DNA of 7,857 nucleotides from Marinosulfonomonas sp. (lineage in GTDB: Bacteria; Pseudomonadota; Alphaproteobacteria; Rhodobacterales; Rhodobacteraceae): assembly GCA_026989405.1 (NCBI GenBank), contig JALSJL010000488.1, positions 1 to 7,857 on the forward strand, written 5' to 3'. The stretch's first letter is position 1; each line of letters opens with the position of its first letter. Shown piece after piece: positions 1-6,516 of the stretch. The notes beneath the pieces were generated by a model, which did no database searches, had not been told where the DNA came from, and saw nothing but the letters and a program-made list of their open reading frames with translations. Made by a program: the position numbers and the translations under genes.

Positions 1-141
1 TCTGGCGATGGCGCCGAGGTCACGGCGGGGTTCGAATTTGATGTTCCTGTCCGTTTCGACACCGATGCCATTCGCACATCCGTTGCCAGCTTTCAGGCCG
101 GCGATGTCCCTGATGTGCCCGTCGTGGAGGTGCGCGTCTGA
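1..141 (+). CDS. orfg12: GTA distal tail protein (gp12-like, DUF2460 family), C-terminal fragment
   Basis: This is the last 46 codons of a gene that enters from the left edge, read in frame from base 1 to the TGA at 139-141. The visible peptide contains FEFDVPVRFDTD followed by PDVPVVEVRV at the C-terminus, which is the usual ending of the DUF2460 (TIGR02217) proteins encoded just before gp13 in Rhodobacterales GTA clusters. In R. capsulatus the equivalent (rcc01695) is the distal tail protein, which forms a ring between the tail tube and the hub. The stop codon shares its last base with the ATG of the next gene (TGATG), so the two are translationally coupled. The N-terminus and most of the protein lie outside the window. 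The assignment therefore rests on the conserved tail sequence plus strictly conserved gene order. A different tail protein is unlikely. Confidence 0.87.
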   Translation, partial: SGDGAEVTAGFEFDVPVRFDTDAIRTSVASFQAGDVPDVPVVEVRV

Positions 142-1028
142 TGCCCTTGCCGATGGATCTGAAAGCGCATCTGGATACAGGGGCGACGACCGTTTGCCGA
201 TGCTGGGCGCTGACGCGCAGTGACGGTGCGCTGCTTGGCTTTACCGATCATGATCGGGATCTGACCTTTGACGGAATGATCTTTGTGGCCGACAGCGGGA
301 TGTCGGCGCGTGCCCTGGAACAAACCACCGGGCTTTCGGTCGACAACAGCGAGGCATTGGGCATTCTGTCCAGTTCGTCGGTGACCGAGGCTGATATTCG
401 GGCCGGACGCTACGATGGCGCCCAGGTTCGGACCTGGCTGGTGAACTGGGCGGATGTCGAGCAACGCGCCTTGCTTTTCGCCGGCAGCATCGGGGAAATC
501 CGACGGTTTGGAAATGCCTTCCAGGCGGAACTGCGGGGGTTGAGCGAAATGCTCAACCAACCACAGGGGCGGGTGTATCAGAAAGCCTGTGCCGCCGTCC
601 TGGGGGACGCCGCTTGCGGTTTCGATCTGGATCAGGCGGGTTACAGCGCGACCGTCCCGGTGGAAACCGTGAGCGAGGGAAAGTTCCTGCGCTTCACGTC
701 TCTGGGCGGATTTGCCGACCGTTGGTTCGAGAAAGGCCGGGTCGTGGTTCAGGACGGGTTGGCTGAGGGGCTGGTTGCACTGGTCAAGAATGACCGGTTT
801 GAAAACGGCGTCCACACGGTGGAACTCTGGGAAGCACCTGGCGCGGAACTCGCGCCGGGCGATCAGGTCCGGATCGAAGCCGGTTGCGATCGGCGTGCCG
901 AAACCTGCCGCGTGAAGTTCAACAATATTCTGAATTTCCAGGGCTTTCCGGGGATACCGGGCGAAGATTGGCTGATGAGTGTCCCGCGCCGCGGGGACTT
1001 GAATGACGGGGGAAGCCTTGGATCATGA
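141..1028 (+). CDS. orfg13: GTA hub/baseplate protein (gp13-like, DUF2163, phage BR0599 family)
   Basis: A 295-residue protein of the DUF2163/TIGR02218 family, equivalent to rcc01696 of R. capsulatus, which forms the tail-tip hub between the distal tail ring and the megatron. Family signatures seen are CRCWALTRSDG near residues 19-29, GFTDHDRDLTFDG at 33-45, the central KACAAVLGDAACGFD at 148-162, and a C-terminal GCDRRAETCRVKFNN followed by NFQGFPGIPGED (248-276). Cysteines 150, 159, 249 and 256 sit in two pairs inside the most conserved stretches and could bind a metal or iron-sulfur cluster, as in tail-tip proteins of the lambda gpL type; that is inference. TGGAGG at 125-130 lies 10 bases before the chosen ATG. 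A second ATG at 153 (residue 5) would lose almost nothing and cannot be excluded. The start overlaps the gp12 stop by one base and the stop overlaps the gp14 start by four (ATGA). Confidence 0.95.
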   Translation: MPLPMDLKAHLDTGATTVCRCWALTRSDGALLGFTDHDRDLTFDGMIFVADSGMSARALEQTTGLSVDNSEALGILSSSSVTEADIRAGRYDGAQVRTWLVNWADVEQRALLFAGSIGEIRRFGNAFQAELRGLSEMLNQPQGRVYQKACAAVLGDAACGFDLDQAGYSATVPVETVSEGKFLRFTSLGGFADRWFEKGRVVVQDGLAEGLVALVKNDRFENGVHTVELWEAPGAELAPGDQVRIEAGCDRRAETCRVKFNNILNFQGFPGIPGEDWLMSVPRRGDLNDGGSLGS

Positions 1029-1459
1029 CGCCGCAGGATATTGCCAGAAGCTGGATCGGGACGCCCTACGTTCACCAGGCGTCCTGTCGCGGTGCCGGGG
1101 CAGACTGCCTGGGGCTGCTGCGCGGCGTGTGGCGCGAACTGTATGGGGCGGAACCAGAGGCCGTTGCGCCCTACAGCCCGGACTGGTCCGAAGCCCGGCA
1201 CGAGGAACGTCTGTGGGACGCCGCACGGCGCCATCTTGTGGAATTGCCGGTCGCAACGGTTTCCCCCGGTAACGTGATCCTGTTCAGAATGCGTGAAGGC
1301 TCTGTCGCCAAACACCTTGGCATTGTCGGCCAGAGCGAGCCATGTGCCAGTTTCATACATTCCTTTTCGGGACATGGCGTGGTGGAAAGCCCGCTCTCCG
1401 ACCCTTGGCGTCGCCGGATCGTGGCGACGTTTGAATTTCCCAATCCTGGAGTAGATTGA
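1025..1459 (+). CDS. orfg14: GTA NlpC/P60 cell-wall peptidase (gp14-like)
   Basis: A 144-residue single-domain cysteine peptidase of the NlpC/P60 superfamily (TIGR02219 type), matching rcc01697. The probable catalytic residues are Cys28 in GADCLGLLRG, His97 in AKHLGIV and His112 in FIHSFSGH, with the usual order and spacing. WIGTPYVHQAS (10-20) is the conserved lead-in to the cysteine helix. There is no signal peptide or membrane segment, as expected for a protein built into the particle in the cytoplasm. By family knowledge it cleaves peptide cross-links in peptidoglycan, so that the tail can pass the recipient's wall. A purine-rich GGGGGAAG near 1008-1015 precedes the ATG by about 10 bases. 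The start overlaps the gp13 stop (ATGA), and the stop directly abuts the ATG of gp15. Nothing is missing from the active site, so the enzyme is probably functional. Confidence 0.95.
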   Translation: MTPQDIARSWIGTPYVHQASCRGAGADCLGLLRGVWRELYGAEPEAVAPYSPDWSEARHEERLWDAARRHLVELPVATVSPGNVILFRMREGSVAKHLGIVGQSEPCASFIHSFSGHGVVESPLSDPWRRRIVATFEFPNPGVD

Positions 1460-4400
1460 ATGGCAACCATAGTTTTGTCGGCCGTCGGGATGGCTGCCGG
1501 TGCGTCGGTTGGCGGCGGCGTGCTTGGCTTGTCGTCGGCGGTGATCGGGCGCGCGGTCGGCGCCATTGTCGGGCAGGTCATCGACCAGCGCCTGATGGGG
1601 GCCGGGTCAGAGCCGGTGGAAACCGGCAAGGTCGACAGGTTCCGGTTATCCGGTGCCAGCGAAGGCGCACCGATTGCCCAGGTTTATGGCCGGATGCGGT
1701 TGTCCGGGCAGGTCATCTGGGCATCGCGGTTTCGCGAAAACGCTTCGGTGTCGGGCGGCGGGAAAGGCGCGCCAGCTCAACCCGAAACCACCAGCTATTC
1801 CTATTCCGTGAGCATGGCGATTGCACTTTGCGAGGGCGAAATCACGCGGGTCGGGCGCATCTGGGCGGATGGGCGCGAAATTCCGCGCGGCGACCTGAAT
1901 TTGCGGGTCTATCGTGGAACGGCCGATCAGATTCCCGATCCGAAAATCGAAGCCGTGGAGGGGGCCGGGCGCTCGCCGGCCTATCGCGGCACGGCCTATG
2001 TCGTTCTGGAAGATCTGGACCTGGGGCAGTTCGGCAACCGCGTTCCGCAGTTTTCGTTCGAAGTGATGCGCCCCGAACAGGTTGCAGCGGGTGAGATCGC
2101 CACCGATCCCGCAAACGGAATTCGCGGCGTCGCATTGATCCCGGGCACGGGCGAGTATGCGCTGGCCACGTCGCCTGTCTATCTTGAGACGGCCCCTGGC
2201 ATCAGCAAGCCTGCCAATATCAACACCCCAAGCGGTCAGACAGATTTCACGACATCCCTGGCCTCGCTGGATGAAGAGCTGCCCAATTGCGGGTCGGTTT
2301 CATTGGTGGTCAGCTGGTTCGGCGGCGATCTGCGGTGCGACCGTGCGAAACTGCGCCCCAAGGTCGAGCAGGCGGATGTCGACGGGACGGGCATGCCCTG
2401 GTCGGTCTCCGGGGTCACTCGCGGCGCAGCGCAGCAGGTTCCGCGACTTGACGGCAAGTCGATCTATGGCGGCACGCCGTGCGATGCATCTGTTGTTGAG
2501 GCAATCCGTGAACTGAACGCGAAAAACAAGAAGGTTGTGTTCTATCCGTTCATCCTGATGGACCAGACGGCGGGCAACGGGCTGCCTGATCCCTGGACCG
2601 GTGCCGCCGATCAGCCGGCATTGCCCTGGCGTGGACGGATCACGCTGTCGGCTGCCCCCGGGCAACCCGGCAGCCCGGATCAGTCGAGCGGTGCCGATGC
2701 GGAAGTGGCCGTCTTTTTCGGATCGGCACAGGTGTCGGATTTTTCGATAAATGGTTCGACTGTCGGCTATTCCGGCCCGAACGAATGGTCATTTCGCCGG
2801 TTCATTTTGCACTACGCCCATCTGTGCAAGGCCGCGGGCGGGGTCGATGCCTTCTGCATCGGCTCGGAGCTGCGGGGGCTTACGCAGATCAGGGGGGCTT
2901 CGGGGTTTCCGGCAGTTGCGCATCTGGTGCAACTGGCTGCGGATGTGCGCGCCGTTCTGGGGCCGAACACCAAAATCGGCTATGCTGCTGATTGGTCGGA
3001 ATATTTCGGCTACCACCCACAGGATGGTTCGGGCGATGTGTATTTTCACCTGGACCCGCTATGGGCAGACCCCAATGTGGATTTCATCGGAATTGACAAT
3101 TACATGCCAATGTCCGACTGGCGGGATGGCATTGACCATGCGGATGCCGCCTGGGGATCAATTTACAACACCGAATATCTGAAAGCGAATATTGCCGGCG
3201 GGGAGGGGTTTGACTGGTACTATTCGAACATCGCGCACGAAAAGGCGCAGACGAGAACCCCGATAACCGACGGTGCATTCGGCGAGCCATGGGTGTTTCG
3301 CTACAAGGACATCCGTTCCTGGTGGTCTGGTGCCCATCACGAGCGGATTGGCGGTGTGCGATCGACAGTGCCGACGGGCTGGATACCTGAAAGCAAGCCG
3401 ATCTGGTTCACGGAAATTGGCTGTGCGGCCGTGGACAAGGCCACCAACGAGCCGAACAAGTTCATCGACGTAAAAAGTTCCGAAAGCGCTTTGCCAAAAT
3501 ACTCGGACGGCAGACGTGATGAGCTTGTTCAAATGCAATACTTGCGTGCAATGTTCGAGTTCTGGAACGACAGCGCCAACAATCCGGCGTCGGCGGTCTA
3601 TGGCGGGCCGATGGTGGACATGAGCCGGGCACATGTCTGGGCCTGGGACACACGTCCGTTCCCATGGTTTCCCCATTCTTCGGACCTTTGGTCCGATGCG
3701 CCGAACTATTATCGCGGACACTGGATCAATGGACGCACGAATGCGCGTTCGCTTGCTGGCGTGGTCAAGGAGATTTGCGCGAGATCCGGTGTCGGCTCAG
3801 CTGAGGTATCGAAACTGTATGGCCTGGTGCGCGGCTATACCGTGGACGCCGTTGGCAGCGCTCGATCGGCCTTGCAACCGCTATTGCTGGCCTATGGAGC
3901 CGAGTCCATCGAACGCGACGGCAAGCTGCAATTTCGCAATCGCACGGGCCTGGCCTCGGAGAGTATCGACGATGCCGAGGTGGTGTTTTCCGGTTCACGA
4001 GAAGCGCCGATCGAACGCATCCGCGCGGCGCAGGCGGAAATGGCCGGACGCCTTCGTCTGGCCTTTGTGGATGCCGATGGCGACTATGAAACGCGTTCCG
4101 AGGATGCGGTGTTTCCGGATGACAGCGCGCAGGTGGTTTCCTCAAGCGAATTCCCGTTGTTGCTGACCCGGACAGAGGGGCGCGCGATTGTCGAGCGATG
4201 GTTGGCCGAGGCGCGGGTTGCCCGGGACGCCATGCGCCTGACCTTGCCGCCGTCGCGGATGGACATCGGGGCGGGCGACGTTGTGCGCCTTGACGAAGGC
4301 GGAACAGATGTTGCCTATCGTATCGACCGCGTGACGCTTGGCTATTCTCACGACGTCGAAGCTGTGCGGGTCGAACCCGAACAATACCAACCGTCGGATG

Positions 4401-5371
4401 CCGTCGATGAGCCCGCCGAGATCAGGCCGTTTGCCGTGCCGACGCCGGTGTTTTCGCTGTTTCTGGATATTCCGCTGCTGCGCGGCGACGAGGTGGCACA
4501 CGCACCGCACCTCGCAGTCACCGCGCTTCCCTGGCCGGGCAGTGCGGCGGTCTACTCATCGTCGTCAGATGACAATTACGCATTGAATACATTGGTGAAC
4601 TCGCCCGCGACCCTGGGCGTTTCGCAAACCACGCTGTTGCCGGCTGCGGCTTCGATCCTGGACAATGGCCCGGCCCTGAGGGTGGCCCTGTCGACCGGCA
4701 CGCTTGGGTCGGCCAGCCTGATCGATGTTTTGAATGGCGCAAATGTTGCGGCGATCGGCGACGGAACGCCCGGAAACTGGGAGATTTTCCAGTTCACCGA
4801 TGCTGTGCTGGTCAGTCCCGGGGTCTATGATCTGACGGGCAGGCTGCGGGGGCAGGCGGGAACCGATCATCTGGCTGAAACGGTCTGGCCGGCTGGCAGT
4901 TACTTTGTGCTTCTTGATGGGAGCGTCGGCCAGATTGACCTCAACGCGTCGGCGCGGGGGCTGGCACGGCACTACCGGATCGGGCCGGCTGGCCGGCCTG
5001 TGGATGATCCGTCCTTTACCCACCATCTTGAAGCGTTCGATGGGATCGGGTTGCGCCCCTATGCGCCCGTCCACCTTCGCGCCGTGGTCGCGCCAAATGG
5101 CGACATGGCCGTGAGTTGGGTGCGCAGAACGCGGATCGACGGCGACAATTGGCAATCGGTCGAGGTTCCGCTTGCCGAGGATTCCGAGCTGTATGAAATC
5201 CGGGTCGTGAAATCGGGCGCGGTCCTGCGTCAGGAAAGCACGGCCCAGCCAAACTGGACCTATCCCGCCAGTCTGCAAACATCCGACGGCGCTGCAAGCC
5301 CGTTCACAATCGAAGTCGCCCAGGTGTCGACCAGTTTCGGACCGGGCATATTCAGAAAGGTCGACCTATGA
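1460..5371 (+). CDS. orfg15: GTA megatron / host-specificity protein (gp15-like, TIM-barrel and phage-tail_3 domains)
   Basis: A 1303-residue protein matching rcc01698 of R. capsulatus, called megatron in structural work on the particle; it closes the tail tip. Residues 1-46 are Gly/Ala-rich and hydrophobic. A barrel-like region follows at about 275-745, with a strand near SLVVSWFGG (about 280-288), FCIGSELRGLT around Glu470, IGIDNYMPMSDW around Asp546, IWFTEIGC around Glu652 and AHVWAWDTRPFPWFP from 724; its core is the GTA TIM-barrel domain (PF13547). A phage-tail_3-type hub region lies at about 790-970 (IERIRAAQAEMAGRLRLAF, AGDVVRLDEGG). A C-terminal module carries NWEIFQF (Trp1107) and LRGQAGTD (1129-1136), both typical of GTA gp15. 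GGAG at 1448-1451, 8 bases before the ATG, supports the start. There is no gap after gp14, and a four-base overlap (ATGA) with the DUF2793 gene. Length and domain order match the family, with no frameshift. Glycosidase activity of the barrel is inference. Confidence 0.96.
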   Translation: MATIVLSAVGMAAGASVGGGVLGLSSAVIGRAVGAIVGQVIDQRLMGAGSEPVETGKVDRFRLSGASEGAPIAQVYGRMRLSGQVIWASRFRENASVSGGGKGAPAQPETTSYSYSVSMAIALCEGEITRVGRIWADGREIPRGDLNLRVYRGTADQIPDPKIEAVEGAGRSPAYRGTAYVVLEDLDLGQFGNRVPQFSFEVMRPEQVAAGEIATDPANGIRGVALIPGTGEYALATSPVYLETAPGISKPANINTPSGQTDFTTSLASLDEELPNCGSVSLVVSWFGGDLRCDRAKLRPKVEQADVDGTGMPWSVSGVTRGAAQQVPRLDGKSIYGGTPCDASVVEAIRELNAKNKKVVFYPFILMDQTAGNGLPDPWTGAADQPALPWRGRITLSAAPGQPGSPDQSSGADAEVAVFFGSAQVSDFSINGSTVGYSGPNEWSFRRFILHYAHLCKAAGGVDAFCIGSELRGLTQIRGASGFPAVAHLVQLAADVRAVLGPNTKIGYAADWSEYFGYHPQDGSGDVYFHLDPLWADPNVDFIGIDNYMPMSDWRDGIDHADAAWGSIYNTEYLKANIAGGEGFDWYYSNIAHEKAQTRTPITDGAFGEPWVFRYKDIRSWWSGAHHERIGGVRSTVPTGWIPESKPIWFTEIGCAAVDKATNEPNKFIDVKSSESALPKYSDGRRDELVQMQYLRAMFEFWNDSANNPASAVYGGPMVDMSRAHVWAWDTRPFPWFPHSSDLWSDAPNYYRGHWINGRTNARSLAGVVKEICARSGVGSAEVSKLYGLVRGYTVDAVGSARSALQPLLLAYGAESIERDGKLQFRNRTGLASESIDDAEVVFSGSREAPIERIRAAQAEMAGRLRLAFVDADGDYETRSEDAVFPDDSAQVVSSSEFPLLLTRTEGRAIVERWLAEARVARDAMRLTLPPSRMDIGAGDVVRLDEGGTDVAYRIDRVTLGYSHDVEAVRVEPEQYQPSDAVDEPAEIRPFAVPTPVFSLFLDIPLLRGDEVAHAPHLAVTALPWPGSAAVYSSSSDDNYALNTLVNSPATLGVSQTTLLPAAASILDNGPALRVALSTGTLGSASLIDVLNGANVAAIGDGTPGNWEIFQFTDAVLVSPGVYDLTGRLRGQAGTDHLAETVWPAGSYFVLLDGSVGQIDLNASARGLARHYRIGPAGRPVDDPSFTHHLEAFDGIGLRPYAPVHLRAVVAPNGDMAVSWVRRTRIDGDNWQSVEVPLAEDSELYEIRVVKSGAVLRQESTAQPNWTYPASLQTSDGAASPFTIEVAQVSTSFGPGIFRKVDL

Positions 5372-6075
5372 GCACAACTCCTGTGTTGAATCTGCCGTTG
5401 CTGCAAGCGGCGCAAGCGCAAAAGCATGTGACGGTGAACGATGCGTTGCTGCGCGTTGACGGCATGGCGCAGATTGTTCTGATTTCGGTCGATCTGACAG
5501 ACCCGCCGGCGCTTGCAAATGACGGTGATTGCTATGGCGTGCCGGTTGGCGGCGTCAACGCCTGGGCTGGTCGTGACGGGCAACTGGCCGTTCGGTCCAA
5601 CGGTGGCTGGCTGTATGTCACGCCGGCAAGAGGCTGGCGGGCGCGGATTTCGGATCGCGAGGCGGATGCGGTGTTTGACGGCGCTGGCTGGCGCACGGGG
5701 GCGCTGGCCCTGTCGCAAAACGGTGCGGCCACGCGCCACGAAATCGTGGAAATCGACCACCCGATCGGGGCCGGGCCGACTTCGGTGGTGGCGGCGGCCT
5801 TGCCGGGCGGAACGGTCGTGCTGGGCGTGACCGGCAGGGTCACGTCGCCGATTTCGGGAACACTGTCGAGTTGGCGCATCGGTGTGGCGGGCTCGGACAA
5901 CCGCTATGGAAGCGGCCTGGGGCTGGCCCAGGGGGCATGGTTGCGCGGTCTGACGTCTTCGCCGCAGAGCTATTACAGCGACACCGACCTGCTGCTGACC
6001 GGGGAGGGCGGTGACTTTGCCGCCGGTGACATACGTCTGGCGTTGCATCTCTGGCGTCTGGACGTGCCGGGCTGA
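5368..6075 (+). CDS. DUF2793 protein, probable GTA tail fibre
   Basis: A 235-residue protein with the DUF2793 N-terminal signature LNLPLLQAAQAQKHVTVNDAL at residues 7-27, followed by a Trp/Gly-rich region (GGWLYVTPARGWRARISDRE, about 79-98). Residues 122-235 form a separate beta-rich module (VVLGVTGRVTSPISG at 150-164, YGSGLGLAQG at 180-189, SYYSDTDLLLTGEGGDF at 201-217) of a kind I recognise from tail-fibre ends of alphaproteobacterial phages. In R. capsulatus a DUF2793 protein, rcc00171, has been reported as the GTA tail fibre and is encoded away from the main cluster; I recall this and have not checked it. Here the gene is the last of the operon. Its ATG overlaps the gp15 stop, with AAGG at 5357-5360 seven bases upstream. 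The family and context are firm. The fibre role is inferred, and a baseplate or fibre-assembly role is possible. Confidence 0.88.
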   Translation: MSTTPVLNLPLLQAAQAQKHVTVNDALLRVDGMAQIVLISVDLTDPPALANDGDCYGVPVGGVNAWAGRDGQLAVRSNGGWLYVTPARGWRARISDREADAVFDGAGWRTGALALSQNGAATRHEIVEIDHPIGAGPTSVVAAALPGGTVVLGVTGRVTSPISGTLSSWRIGVAGSDNRYGSGLGLAQGAWLRGLTSSPQSYYSDTDLLLTGEGGDFAAGDIRLALHLWRLDVPG

Positions 6076-6088
6076 CCCGCGGGCAGCA

Positions 6089-6439
6089 TCAGCTGGCGGA
6101 CCTGTCTCTTGCGCAGGTCAGGCATGTTGGAACGGTCGGGTCCAGGTCGAGCCGTTGCGGGGCGATATCTTCGCCACAGCTCAGGCAGTAGCCGAATTCA
6201 TGTTCGGAAATGCGCGCAAGAGCCGCCATGATGCGCGCCTTTTGCTGATCGCGGCGCGCCTGAGTCGCGCGTGCCATGGCTTGTTGCTGTAACGCATCCA
6301 TGCGTGACAGTCGGCCAACCGACTGCTGATCGAGCGCGACCGTGCGCTGGCTGTCGCGCCCGCGGTCGTCTTGAGCGTCCAGGTCCCTGAGCATCTCATT
6401 GAGTCGGGCGCGGTATTTTTCGCCGATGTGGTCATTCAT
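6089..6439 (-). CDS. DksA/TraR-type C4 zinc-finger protein (short DksA-like)
   Basis: A 116-residue protein with a long N-terminal helical region (about 1-78, rich in Gln, Arg and Asp) and a C-terminal C4 zinc finger: Cys85 and Cys88 in YCLSCGE, Cys106 and Cys109 in TCLTCA. LDQQSVGRLSRMDALQQQ (37-54) is characteristic of the short DksA-like proteins of alphaproteobacteria. DksA/TraR proteins insert a helical hairpin into the secondary channel of RNA polymerase and alter promoter choice, often with ppGpp. A run of acidic residues (Asp22, Asp24, Asp25, Asp29) may lie near the hairpin tip, but which residues act is unknown. The frame is open to 6577, but that extension would enter cysE on the other strand; family length favours the ATG at 6437-6439. 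No clear ribosome-binding site precedes it or the ATG at 6455-6457, so the start is uncertain by a few codons. The gene is convergent with the GTA operon (13-base gap) and divergent from cysE. Confidence 0.87.
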   Translation of the reverse strand: MNDHIGEKYRARLNEMLRDLDAQDDRGRDSQRTVALDQQSVGRLSRMDALQQQAMARATQARRDQQKARIMAALARISEHEFGYCLSCGEDIAPQRLDLDPTVPTCLTCARDRSAS

Positions 6440-6470
6440 GCCGGAAATGTCACCCATCAAGCATTGCGTT

Positions 6471-6499
6471 TTGTGCAATCTGCCAGTCTGTAGTAGATT
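6471..6499 (+). promoter_or_regulatory. Candidate sigma70-type promoter for cysE
   Basis: TTGTGC at 6471-6476 and TAGATT at 6494-6499 are separated by 17 bases and lie 25 bases before the cysE start. They match the vegetative -35 consensus only in its TTG and the -10 consensus in four of six positions. Initiation near 6505-6507 would give a leader of about 20 bases containing just the ribosome-binding site. The match is weak, and only the position in the divergent gap makes it plausible. Confidence 0.33.
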
Positions 6500-6500
6500 G
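6476..6500. repeat. Short inverted repeat in the dksA-like/cysE intergenic region
   Basis: CAATCT at 6476-6481 and AGATTG at 6495-6500 are exact reverse complements separated by 13 bases. The repeat covers the spacer and -10 of the candidate cysE promoter and lies upstream of the divergent dksA-like gene, so it could be an operator for one or both genes. Six-base arms also occur by chance, and I recognise no known regulator site here. Confidence 0.3.
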
Positions 6501-6510
6501 GCATTGCATC

Positions 6511-6516
6511 GGAAGG
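6511..6516 (+). promoter_or_regulatory. Ribosome-binding site that fixes the cysE start
   Basis: GGAAGG lies 8 bases before the ATG at 6525 and is the only good Shine-Dalgarno match near the 5' end of the cysE frame. The frame is open back to 6399, but an earlier start would overlap the divergent dksA-like gene, add 42 residues unlike any CysE N-terminus, and have no comparable site. Confidence 0.75.

Noticed and set aside
93..815. Long open frame on the minus strand opposite the hub gene (240 codons)
   Set aside because: It is the mirror of the gp13 coding frame in GC-rich DNA. It has no recognisable motifs or convincing ribosome-binding site, while the plus-strand frame matches a known family along its whole length.
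4565..5278. 237-codon minus-strand frame inside gp15
   Set aside because: The composition is low-information (rich in Arg, Pro and Gln), it lies wholly opposite a well-supported gene, and no domain can be recognised.
5260..6048. 262-codon minus-strand frame opposite gp15 and the DUF2793 gene
   Set aside because: Same shadow effect: the Arg/Gln/Pro-rich translation has no motifs and spans two real genes.
6071..6087. GCTG...CAGC with the palindrome CCCGCGGG as a bidirectional terminator
   Set aside because: The stem is short, bulged and closes on itself with too small a loop; there is no T-run.
6099..6119. Hairpin GACCTG-N9-CAGGTC as a terminator
   Set aside because: The six-base stem lies inside the zinc-finger codons of the dksA-like gene and reflects its repeated CxxC coding. 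There is no T-run on either strand.
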